Assembly: GCA_947468255.1 (NCBI GenBank)
Contig: CANIMM010000116.1
Location: forward strand, 1-8,991
Direction: 5' to 3'
From: Chitinophagaceae bacterium
GTDB taxonomy: Bacteria > Bacteroidota > Bacteroidia > Chitinophagales > Chitinophagaceae
Length of the DNA stretch: 8,991 bases
Below, in pieces: positions 1 through 6,789 of the stretch. Within the stretch, counting starts at the first letter, position 1. Each line of letters starts with the position of its first letter. The position numbers were made by a program, and so were the translations under genes. Below the pieces are notes generated by a model. It did not search any database and had not been told where the DNA came from. It worked only from the letters and a program-made list of their open reading frames with translations.

Positions 1-1023
1 GAATTGTTAGACCAGCACGATATTGATGCAGTCATTATCGGCACACCAGATCATTGGCATGCATTAATGATGATCGATGCAATGGATTCGGGCAAGGATG
101 TGTATGTAGAAAAACCGGTTGGCAATTCAATTGGTGAATGCAGGGCAATGGTGAATGCGCAACTAAAATACAATAAGGTAGTTCAATGCGGCCAATGGCA
201 AAGAAGCCAGCAGCATTTTAAAGATGCCATTGATTTTGTACATAGCGGTAAATTAGGCAATATTAGAACGGTAAAAGTGTGGTGTTATCTCGATTGGAAA
301 CAACCCATACCCGTGATGCCGGATACTCCGGTACCTGCAGGAGTGGATTATACACAATGGTTGGGTCCTGCAAAAACGCATGCTTTTAATATCAACCGCT
401 TTCATTTTAATTTCAGGTGGTTTTGGGATTATGCCGGAGGGTTAATGACTGACTGGGGAGTGCATTTATTGGATTATGCTTTTATAGGGATGAAGGCTAA
501 TACTCCTAATTCAATTGTTTCGGTAGGCGGTAAGTTTGCTGCGCCAGATTCTGCATATGAAACACCGGATACTTTAATGACTTTGTATGAATATGATAAT
601 TTTAATATTATCTGGGATCATGCAGTAGGGATAGGAAATGGAAACTATGGCCGCGATCATGGCATTGCATTTATAGGAAATAATGGAACATTGGTATTGA
701 GTCGGTCTGGATGGGAAGTGTTGGAAGAAAAAAAGAATGTTGGAAAAGTAGTACTACCATTTTCGAAATCTGCTGACAATGGACTTGAAAAGCATTGGGT
801 GAATTTTATTGAAGGGGTAAGATCCAAAAGTGCTGACCTACTGCATTGTCCCATACAGGATGGCGCTCATGTGGCTACGCTGGCTCAAATGGGCAATATC
901 GCTTACCGTAGTAAACAAAAATTATTCTGGGATTTGGAAAAGAATCAATTTACTGATCGTGCTATCAATAAAAAGTATCTGCTGAATCAATACCATAATG
1001 GGTATAAATTGCCGATTGCTTAA
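1..1023 (+). CDS. Gfo/Idh/MocA family oxidoreductase, 5'-truncated by the window edge
   Basis: This is the C-terminal ~340 residues of an NAD(P)-dependent sugar oxidoreductase. The frame is open from base 1 (GAA), so the real start lies upstream; the TTG at 4 is an internal Leu codon. The end of the Rossmann domain is visible: the VIIGTPDHWHA strand/loop, then the EKP signature with its Lys at 112-114. The C-terminal alpha/beta domain carries DWGVHLLD, whose His (463-465) is the usual catalytic His. The nucleotide-binding GxGxxG and any export signal are missing; by comparison with the second family member at 6790 roughly 100-120 residues are absent. The family oxidises or reduces sugar and cyclitol hydroxyls (examples: inositol dehydrogenase, ThuB making 3-keto-trehalose). 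It sits 66 bases ahead of a DUF1080 gene, which suggests keto-sugar chemistry on glycosides. Family assignment is secure; substrate is not readable. Confidence 0.93.
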   Translation, partial: ELLDQHDIDAVIIGTPDHWHALMMIDAMDSGKDVYVEKPVGNSIGECRAMVNAQLKYNKVVQCGQWQRSQQHFKDAIDFVHSGKLGNIRTVKVWCYLDWKQPIPVMPDTPVPAGVDYTQWLGPAKTHAFNINRFHFNFRWFWDYAGGLMTDWGVHLLDYAFIGMKANTPNSIVSVGGKFAAPDSAYETPDTLMTLYEYDNFNIIWDHAVGIGNGNYGRDHGIAFIGNNGTLVLSRSGWEVLEEKKNVGKVVLPFSKSADNGLEKHWVNFIEGVRSKSADLLHCPIQDGAHVATLAQMGNIAYRSKQKLFWDLEKNQFTDRAINKKYLLNQYHNGYKLPIA

Positions 1024-1037
1024 ATCGTGCTGCTTTA

Positions 1038-1059
1038 AAAAAACAGCTAATTGTTTTTT
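1038..1059 (+). other. weak A/T hairpin between genes 1 and 2
   Basis: An 8-bp inverted repeat (AAAAAACA / TGTTTTTT) encloses a 6-base loop, 14 bases after the stop of the first gene. It contains only one G:C pair, so it is unlikely to terminate efficiently. At most it may attenuate transcription or protect an mRNA end. The rest of the 66-base gap is an A/T-rich leader with no clear Shine-Dalgarno. Confidence 0.3.
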
Positions 1060-1089
1060 CAATTTAAAATTAAATAAAATAAATATCGA

Positions 1090-2493
1090 ATGAAAAGTAA
1101 ATATGTACTGTTGTTTGTCTTGCTCTTAGGAAGCGCTTCTTTCAAATTATTTGCACAGGCAAAGGAGAAAGTCCAGTGGGTACATCTTTTTAATGGTAAA
1201 GATTTAAAAGGATGGAAGCAACTCAATGGGAAAGCTAATTATGAAGTAAAGAATGGAGAAATAATAGGCACAACGGTGCTCAATGAACCGAATAGTTTTT
1301 TGGCAACAGAAAAAAAATATGGTGATTTTATTTTCGAGGTTGAATTTTTAGTCAATGGGGATATGAATTCAGGAATTCAGTTCAGAAGTGAAATCAATGA
1401 TAAGAATGATAAATGCAATGTAACCGATAAAAAAACACCCGAAAGAGTTCATGGCTATCAGATGGAGATTGATCCTTCTAATAGGGCCTGGAGTGGCGGT
1501 ATTTATGATGAAGCTAGACGGGGCTGGTTGTATTCATTGGAAAACAATCCAGCGGCAAAGCCTGCTTTTAAAAATGGTGCTTGGAATCATTACCGGGTAG
1601 AATGTATTGGAAATAGCATTCGTACTTGGGTAAATGGGGTTGCTTGTTCGCATCTCATTGATGAGATGACTCCTAGCGGATTCATTGCTTTGCAAGTTCA
1701 TGGTATTAGCCAGGCCTCGCAAGTTGGCAAGCAAATCCGTTGGAGAAATGTAAGGATTCAAACCGATCATTTAAAACCTTCTCCTGCTGATAATATTTTT
1801 GTCATCAATACTATTCCAAATAACCTTTCTGAAGATGAAAAAAAATCAGGTATGCGATTATTGTGGGATGGTAAAACCACCAATGGGTGGAGAGGTGCAT
1901 ACAAAAATTATTTTCCTGATAATGTTTGGTATATAGAAAATGGCACTTTAAATGTAAAAGGTAACAATGGGGCAGAATCGGCCAATGGAGGAGATATTGT
2001 TACCCAGGATGAATTTGGAGCCTTTGATTTGCAGTTTGAATTTAAAATAACCGACACGGCGAATAGTGGAGTGAAATATTTTGTAACTGAAAAAGAAAAC
2101 ACTACAGGTTCTGCCATTGGGCTAGAATACCAAATACTGGATGATGAAAAGCATCCTGATGGGAAACTGGGCTCTATTGGTAATCGTACAATGGCCTCTT
2201 TGTATGACTTGATTCCTTCCTTAAAAATAACCCCCAGTAGGAGAGAGAAATTACCAATAGGTGAGTGGAATAGGGGAAGAGTGATTGTTAATCCGGATGG
2301 CAAAGTTGAGCACTGGATTAATGGATGGAAAGTAGTGGAATACCAACGGGGTACCCAATATTTTTATGCATTGGTGGCTAGAAGCAAATATGAAAAATGG
2401 CCAAATTTTGGCATGGCTCCCAAGGGGCATATTCTTTTGCAGGAGCATGGCACCCATGTTTCTTTCAGGAGTATCAAGATTAAAGAGTTGTAA
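1090..2493 (+). CDS. secreted protein with two tandem DUF1080 (3-keto-disaccharide hydrolase) domains
   Basis: This 467-residue protein starts at an ATG that yields a classical Sec signal (Lys-rich start, hydrophobic residues 5-21, cleavage near FAQA at 21-24). Two concanavalin-like DUF1080 (PF06439) domains follow. Domain 1 spans about 30-227, with LFNGKDLKGW at 33-42, NSGIQFRS at 93-100 and GYQMEID at 122-128. Domain 2 spans about 255-467, with LLWDGKTTNGW at 257-267, NSGVKYF at 325-331 and GLEYQILDD at 344-352. The matching order of motifs indicates an internal duplication. Members of this family have been linked to cleavage of 3-keto-glycosides and otherwise often carry only the domain-of-unknown-function label. 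The upstream oxidoreductase could supply a 3-keto substrate, and a secreted O-acetylesterase follows 39 bases downstream. Domain calls are firm; the reaction is inferred from family and context, and it is unclear whether both copies are catalytic. Confidence 0.9.
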   Translation: MKSKYVLLFVLLLGSASFKLFAQAKEKVQWVHLFNGKDLKGWKQLNGKANYEVKNGEIIGTTVLNEPNSFLATEKKYGDFIFEVEFLVNGDMNSGIQFRSEINDKNDKCNVTDKKTPERVHGYQMEIDPSNRAWSGGIYDEARRGWLYSLENNPAAKPAFKNGAWNHYRVECIGNSIRTWVNGVACSHLIDEMTPSGFIALQVHGISQASQVGKQIRWRNVRIQTDHLKPSPADNIFVINTIPNNLSEDEKKSGMRLLWDGKTTNGWRGAYKNYFPDNVWYIENGTLNVKGNNGAESANGGDIVTQDEFGAFDLQFEFKITDTANSGVKYFVTEKENTTGSAIGLEYQILDDEKHPDGKLGSIGNRTMASLYDLIPSLKITPSRREKLPIGEWNRGRVIVNPDGKVEHWINGWKVVEYQRGTQYFYALVARSKYEKWPNFGMAPKGHILLQEHGTHVSFRSIKIKEL

Positions 2494-2532
2494 GTAAATA
2501 TTTTTTGTTAACCAATTACCACACCACCAACC

Positions 2533-4494
2533 ATGAAAAAAACAATCTTTTCTGCAATGGCAATTTTGATAGCTTGCTCATTGTATGCCAATGTGCGATT
2601 GCCGAAAATTTTCAATGACAATATGGTTTTGCAAAGGGATCATTCAATTCCTGTTTGGGGATGGGCAGATAGTAAAGAAAAAATTACTGTTCGGTTCAAT
2701 CAGCAAACTAGGGTGGTAACGGCCGATAAATCGGGGAAATGGAAAATTGAATTTTCAGCAGAATCAGCTGGTGGTCCATTTCAACTGATCATCACCGCAA
2801 AAAATAGTATAACACTCAGCAATATTTTGGTAGGGGATGTATGGGTTTGCTCTGGTCAGTCTAATATGGAATTTCAATTAAAAAATTCCAGTGGCGCAGA
2901 CAATGAAATTATCACCGCAAACTATCCTCAAATTAGGCAATTTGAAGTGCCTCGGGTTGTATCAACGCAACCAAAGGATGACCTCTCTGAAGGTGATTGG
3001 AAAATCTGTGATCCTTCAACTGCAGGAAATTTCACAGCTGTAGGGTATTACTTTGCAAAACTGTTGCATGCTGATTTGAAAATACCTATTGGGCTGATCA
3101 ATACTTCTTGGGGAGGGACCCATTCAGAAACTTGGACTAGTCGCAATGCTTTCGAAAACAGTGATGAATATAAAGAGATGATTGCAGCAATGCGCTTTTT
3201 AGATATCGACTCATTAACCAAAGAAAAAATTGTAACAACCTCAAAGCGACTTGAAAAATTACAGCCTTCCTTTTCGCCTTCTGCAGCAACAATTAATTCT
3301 TGGAAAACAATTTCTTTTGACGATAGCCATTGGCCAAAAATGAAAGTGCCGGGATTATGGGAGCAGCAAGTATTGGGTGATATAGATGGGGTTGTATGGT
3401 TTCGGAAAATAATTCAGGTTACTGCAGCTGATGCAGGAAAAGCTGCCGTTATTGAGTTGGGCATGATAGATGATGCTGATATTTGTTATGTAAACGGTGT
3501 AAATGTGGGCAGTACTTCTTCCTACAATGCATTAAGAAAGTACAATATTCCTACGGGGATTTTGAAGGAGGGAAATAATGTGATTGCGGTGAGGGTGATG
3601 GACAGCGGCGGCGGTGGAGGTATCTATGGAGCGGCTGCAGATATTAAGTTACATATTGGTTCTACCAAATTATTACTTTCTGGAGAATGGTCATTTCAAA
3701 TAGAAGCGATTAAGATTGGGTCATCGGTGGGTCCCAATAGTTATCCTACTTTGCTTTTTAATGCAATGGTGCATCCTTTGATTCCTTTCGCCATCAAAGG
3801 TGCTATCTGGTACCAAGGCGAATCAAATGCCAGTCGTGCTTGGCAGTATCGCAAAGCATTTCCTTTGATGATTAGTGATTGGAGAAAATCCTGGGACCAA
3901 GGGGATTTTCCATTTTATTTCGTTCAACTTGCTACCTTTAATGCCAACAATGGAGATAGCAGAAAAGGGAGTACTTGGGCCGAATTAAGAGAGGCGCAAA
4001 CGCTCACTTTGTCTTTACCCAATACAGGGATGGCGGTAACAACCGATATCGGTAATTCAACAGACATACATCCAACCAACAAGCAGGATGTTGGAAAAAG
4101 GCTTGCAGCAGTGGCCTTGCACCAAACCTATGGTAAAAACAATGTTTATAGTGGCCCTATCTATCAGTCTTTCAAAGTAGAGGGGAATAAAATTTCAGTT
4201 TCATTTAGCAATATCGGAGCTGGGTTATCAACGAATAATAAATATGGATATTTACAAGGATTTGAAATTGCTGGTGCGGATCATCAATTCCATTATGCTA
4301 GGGCATATATTGATGGAGATAAGGTAGTTGTTTACCATGAAGGAACAACCAGTCCGATTGCAGTGAGATTTGGTTGGGCCGATGATACTGTGGACAATAA
4401 TTTATTTAATCAAGAAGGATTTCCTGCTGGTCCTTTTAGAACGGATAATTGGAAGGGGATTACAGAGACAATAAAATATAAAATCGGCGATTAG
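2533..4494 (+). CDS. secreted sialate O-acetylesterase-like SGNH carbohydrate esterase
   Basis: This 653-residue esterase probably removes O-acetyl groups from sugars in the periplasm or outside the cell. After an N-terminal signal (residues 1-19, cleavage near LYA-NVR) comes a beta-sandwich region that starts with LPKIFNDNMVLQRD. SGNH blocks follow: CSGQSNMEF with the likely nucleophile Ser110, NTSWGGTHSETW at 190-201, IWYQGESNA at 425-433, and TDIHPTN with Asp511 and His513 completing the catalytic set. A galactose-binding-like jelly roll is inserted at about 255-391 (WKTISFDD start, conserved FRK strand, GNNVIAVRV, Gly-rich loop 359-363), as in many Bacteroidota homologues. All catalytic blocks are intact. 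The name reflects the family; acetylated xylan or other plant glycans are as likely substrates as sialic acid, since no sialic acid genes are nearby. It is the last gene before a strong terminator, so it probably shares a transcript with the DUF1080 gene. Residues 12-15 (LIAC) also fit a lipobox, leaving soluble versus lipid-anchored open. Confidence 0.92.
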   Translation: MKKTIFSAMAILIACSLYANVRLPKIFNDNMVLQRDHSIPVWGWADSKEKITVRFNQQTRVVTADKSGKWKIEFSAESAGGPFQLIITAKNSITLSNILVGDVWVCSGQSNMEFQLKNSSGADNEIITANYPQIRQFEVPRVVSTQPKDDLSEGDWKICDPSTAGNFTAVGYYFAKLLHADLKIPIGLINTSWGGTHSETWTSRNAFENSDEYKEMIAAMRFLDIDSLTKEKIVTTSKRLEKLQPSFSPSAATINSWKTISFDDSHWPKMKVPGLWEQQVLGDIDGVVWFRKIIQVTAADAGKAAVIELGMIDDADICYVNGVNVGSTSSYNALRKYNIPTGILKEGNNVIAVRVMDSGGGGGIYGAAADIKLHIGSTKLLLSGEWSFQIEAIKIGSSVGPNSYPTLLFNAMVHPLIPFAIKGAIWYQGESNASRAWQYRKAFPLMISDWRKSWDQGDFPFYFVQLATFNANNGDSRKGSTWAELREAQTLTLSLPNTGMAVTTDIGNSTDIHPTNKQDVGKRLAAVALHQTYGKNNVYSGPIYQSFKVEGNKISVSFSNIGAGLSTNNKYGYLQGFEIAGADHQFHYARAYIDGDKVVVYHEGTTSPIAVRFGWADDTVDNNLFNQEGFPAGPFRTDNWKGITETIKYKIGD

Positions 4495-4525
4495 AGATTC
4501 TTGGTAGGTATCAATTGGTTTAATA

Positions 4526-4560
4526 AAAAACACCTGCCGAATTATTTGGCAGGTGTTTTT
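4526..4560 (+). terminator. intrinsic terminator after the esterase gene
   Basis: A perfect stem (CACCTGCC 4531-4538 with GGCAGGTG 4548-4555) is extended by A5/T5 at 4526-4530 and 4556-4560, around a 9-base loop. A T-run follows the stem directly and an A-run precedes it, so it could also work on the opposite strand. It lies 32 bases past the esterase stop and separates the first gene group from apbE. Confidence 0.88.
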
Positions 4561-4597
4561 GTATATAATGATTGCTGCATCAATTTCCTTCTTTCCA

Positions 4598-4626
4598 TTG
4601 TTTTTATAATTTAAGATCTAAATTTA
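4598..4626 (+). promoter_or_regulatory. candidate Bacteroidota-type promoter for apbE
   Basis: TTG at 4598-4600 is followed after 18 bases by TAAATTTA at 4619-4626, close to the Bacteroidota -33 (TTTG/TTG) and -7 (TAnnTTTG) consensus, with a mismatch at the last base. Initiation would fall near 4632, giving a leader of about 20 bases. The position just after a terminator and before a new gene fits, but the match is loose in A/T-rich DNA. No other regulatory site is evident in this 159-base gap. Confidence 0.3.
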
Positions 4627-4653
4627 CCGACAGTCATTTATAAAACTAAAAAA

Positions 4654-5664
4654 ATGTTGTTAAGGATATTTTTTATTGCTATTTCAGTTTGCTCATCTAT
4701 AACTGGGGATGCACAACAAAGTCGTTTTTCTTTTACTGAATCGAAGATGGGGGCTCCTTTTACGGTGATCTTCTATTCAAACGATAGTGTGCAGGCTGCT
4801 AGGGTTGCGAAGCGTTGTTTCATTTTAGTAGATTCTTTCAACTTTATTTTTAGTGATTACATAGATACCAGCGAATTGAGCAAATTAACTGCAACTGCAG
4901 GTATCAATTCCCAGGCAACAAGTGTATCACCTGCATTGTATGATATTTTATTGAAATCAAAAAAAGCATACGAGTTGAGTGAGGGTGCTTTTGACATTAC
5001 GATGGGTCCACTTTCTAAATTGTGGCGAAAGTCAAGGAAGCAGCACTTATTTCCAAACGACTCTACGGTAAGGACTGTCCGAAATTTGATTGGTTTTGAT
5101 AAATTGATTATTGACACGGTAAATAAAACGGCAAGATTACCCCAGATTGGTATGCAACTAGATCTTGGAGGTATTGCCCAAGGTTATGTTGCTCAGAAAA
5201 TCATTGATTTTTTGCACACCCAAGACATCCACCATGCATTAGTAAATGCTAGTGGCGATATAGTTATGAGTGGCGCTCCAGCAGATAAAAAGGGATGGGT
5301 TGTAGGAGTAAATGTTCCCGAAACTACGGATGAGTTACTTATTCAAAAACTGGTTCTCCAAAATATAGCGGTAACCACCTCCGGAGATGCCTATCAGTTT
5401 ATTGAAAAGGATGGGAAAAGGTATTCCCATATTATAGATCCTACAACAGGATATGGAGTTACTTCTCAACGAAATGTTACGGTTATTGCAGCAGATGGAA
5501 CCACGGCAGATTGGTTGGCTACAGCATGCAGCATCCTGCCTATTAAAAAAGCCAAAAAATTGGCCTCTTTTTTGGGGGCAGAAGTCCTCATCGCTGAGGT
5601 GAAAAGGGGAAAGCTGGTTTTGAATTCCACTAAAGGCTTTTCATTTTTTTGGAAACATAGTTAA
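4654..5664 (+). CDS. apbE: FAD:protein FMN transferase (ApbE), exported
   Basis: ApbE transfers FMN from FAD to a Thr/Ser of target flavoproteins (NqrB/NqrC, RnfG and FMN-bind-domain proteins) in a Mg-dependent reaction on the outer face of the inner membrane. The 336-residue length is normal. The ATG start gives a Sec signal (LLRIFFIAISV, cleavage near GDA-QQ at about 19-21). Family motifs appear in order: MGAPFTV after the signal, EGAFDITMGPLSKLW, LDLGGIAQGYV at 169-179, the KRYSHIIDPTTG block at 255-266, and TTADWLATA with metal-binding Asp286 and Thr290. All key residues are present, so it should be active. The Cys at 13 is not in a good lipobox, so lipoprotein anchoring is unlikely. No NqrC/RnfG or FMN-bind partner is in the window. 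An SUMF1-like gene follows after 58 bases, probably on the same transcript. Confidence 0.96.
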   Translation: MLLRIFFIAISVCSSITGDAQQSRFSFTESKMGAPFTVIFYSNDSVQAARVAKRCFILVDSFNFIFSDYIDTSELSKLTATAGINSQATSVSPALYDILLKSKKAYELSEGAFDITMGPLSKLWRKSRKQHLFPNDSTVRTVRNLIGFDKLIIDTVNKTARLPQIGMQLDLGGIAQGYVAQKIIDFLHTQDIHHALVNASGDIVMSGAPADKKGWVVGVNVPETTDELLIQKLVLQNIAVTTSGDAYQFIEKDGKRYSHIIDPTTGYGVTSQRNVTVIAADGTTADWLATACSILPIKKAKKLASFLGAEVLIAEVKRGKLVLNSTKGFSFFWKHS

Positions 5665-5722
5665 CAGCAATATTTGTTTTGATTAATTGCTTATCTTTCA
5701 GTTTCAATCATATAATTTCATT

Positions 5723-6685
5723 GTGAAGAATTTTTTGTTGCTATTTTCCGCTATTATCAGTTTTGAAATGCTAGGTGCTCAGGGTACTCAAGTTGTTTTT
5801 TCACCGTATCAATTTAATGTTCCTGGTTCTCAAATTAAAAGTAAGATGGTTCCAATCCAGGCGGGTAGTTTTTTGATGGGAAGTAGTGATAAAGAGCAAG
5901 GCCGAAAGCCAGACGAAGGTCCTCAACGAAAAGTAACGTTGGCAGCTTTTTGGATGGGTGCTTTTGAAGTAAGTAGAGATGAATTTGATATTTATTACAA
6001 GGATGAAAATACCAGTGATAATTCAACTGTTGACGCTATAACCAAACCTACTCCTCAGTATATTGATTTAAGTTGGGGTATGGGAAAAGAGGGCGGTTAT
6101 CCAGTGAATAGTATGTCGCAATATACAGCATTAATGTATTGCAGATGGCTATATAATAAAACAGGTGATTTTTATAGACTTCCAACCGAGGCAGAATGGG
6201 AATATGCTTGTAGAGCAGGATCAACTACTCGATTTTATTTTGGTGATGATGAAAAGCAGTTGGGGAAATATGCTTGGTTCAAAGATAATAGTGAGGATCA
6301 ATTTCAAAAGGCAGGAATGAAGCTTCCAAATGCTTGGGGGTTATACGATATGCTGGGTAACGTAAGCGAATGGACCCTTGATCATTACGACGAAAAAAGA
6401 ATGGAAAACATGGCACCAACCACGGATAATCCTTTTGTGGAGCCCAATAAGGCTCATTATCCAAAGGTGATAAGAGGTGGTGGTTTTTCAGATGATGCAA
6501 TTCAATTCAGGTCTGCCGATCGATCTAAATCGGATCCGTCGATGAATCGTCGGGATCCTCAAATTCCAAAAAGTAAATGGTGGTTAACGGATGCAGCTTC
6601 AGTTGGTTTTCGTATCGTTCGGCCATTGGTTCAGCCAAGTGCAGAAGTAATCAATGAATTTTTTAAGCAGTATCTAGGGAAATAA
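5723..6685 (+). CDS. secreted SUMF1/FGE-fold protein lacking the catalytic cysteines
   Basis: A GTG at 5723 is preferred over the in-frame TTG at 5687 because it begins directly with a clean Sec signal (MKNFLLLFSA..., cleavage near GAQ at 18-20) and gives 320 residues; the longer form would place 12 polar/aromatic residues before the signal. The mature part is a formylglycine-generating-enzyme (PF03781) domain: VPIQAGSFLMGSS opening, YPVNSMSQYTALMYCRWL, RLPTEAEWEYACRAG at 152-166, GLYDMLGNVSEW ending at 217, RGGGF at 251-255 and the closing VGFRIVRP. In true FGE the RGG segment is followed by two copper-binding cysteines; here residues 256-267 contain Ser, Asp, Ala, Gln and Phe instead, and no Cys exists after residue 163. 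It is therefore unlikely to activate sulfatases. Related folds include EgtB/OvoA C-terminal and PvdO-like proteins; a binding or structural role is possible. Its partner is unknown. Confidence 0.88.
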   Translation: MKNFLLLFSAIISFEMLGAQGTQVVFSPYQFNVPGSQIKSKMVPIQAGSFLMGSSDKEQGRKPDEGPQRKVTLAAFWMGAFEVSRDEFDIYYKDENTSDNSTVDAITKPTPQYIDLSWGMGKEGGYPVNSMSQYTALMYCRWLYNKTGDFYRLPTEAEWEYACRAGSTTRFYFGDDEKQLGKYAWFKDNSEDQFQKAGMKLPNAWGLYDMLGNVSEWTLDHYDEKRMENMAPTTDNPFVEPNKAHYPKVIRGGGFSDDAIQFRSADRSKSDPSMNRRDPQIPKSKWWLTDAASVGFRIVRPLVQPSAEVINEFFKQYLGK

Positions 6686-6789
6686 TCTTCCTATAAAATG
6701 GAAGCGTTTGAATTTAAATTTTCTGAGCGATCAAAATGTTTTTTTATCAAATATTGTTAACTATAAATTGACCATTTAAATTAATTATT

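Noticed and set aside
1908..2303. 131-codon open frame on the minus strand within the DUF1080 gene
   Set aside because: It is antisense to a well-supported gene with clear family motifs, its translation is Ser/Pro/Phe-rich without recognisable domains, and it has no leader of its own. Other minus-strand frames (657-854, 1534-1770, 2251-2457, 4857-5117, 5835-6026, 6279-6500, 7573-7821) were dropped for the same reasons.
2494..2532. Promoter in the 39-base gap before the esterase
   Set aside because: TATTTTTTG is one base too long to match TAnnTTTG and no correctly spaced -33 element exists; the gap is more consistent with co-transcription.
2533..4494. A sialic acid catabolism locus
   Set aside because: Only the family name of the esterase suggests it. 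No sialidase, NanA lyase, epimerase or transporter is in the window, and this family acts on several acetylated sugars.
5687..5722. Upstream TTG start for the SUMF1-like gene
   Set aside because: It would add 12 residues (rich in Phe, Gln, Tyr) in front of a complete Lys-led signal peptide that begins exactly at the GTG at 5723.
6686..6789. Separate promoter before the Tat oxidoreductase gene
   Set aside because: The gap has many A/T-rich near-matches, including the palindrome AATTTAAATT at 6711-6720, but no -33/-7 pair with acceptable spacing upstream of the start and no terminator, so read-through from the preceding gene is the simpler view.
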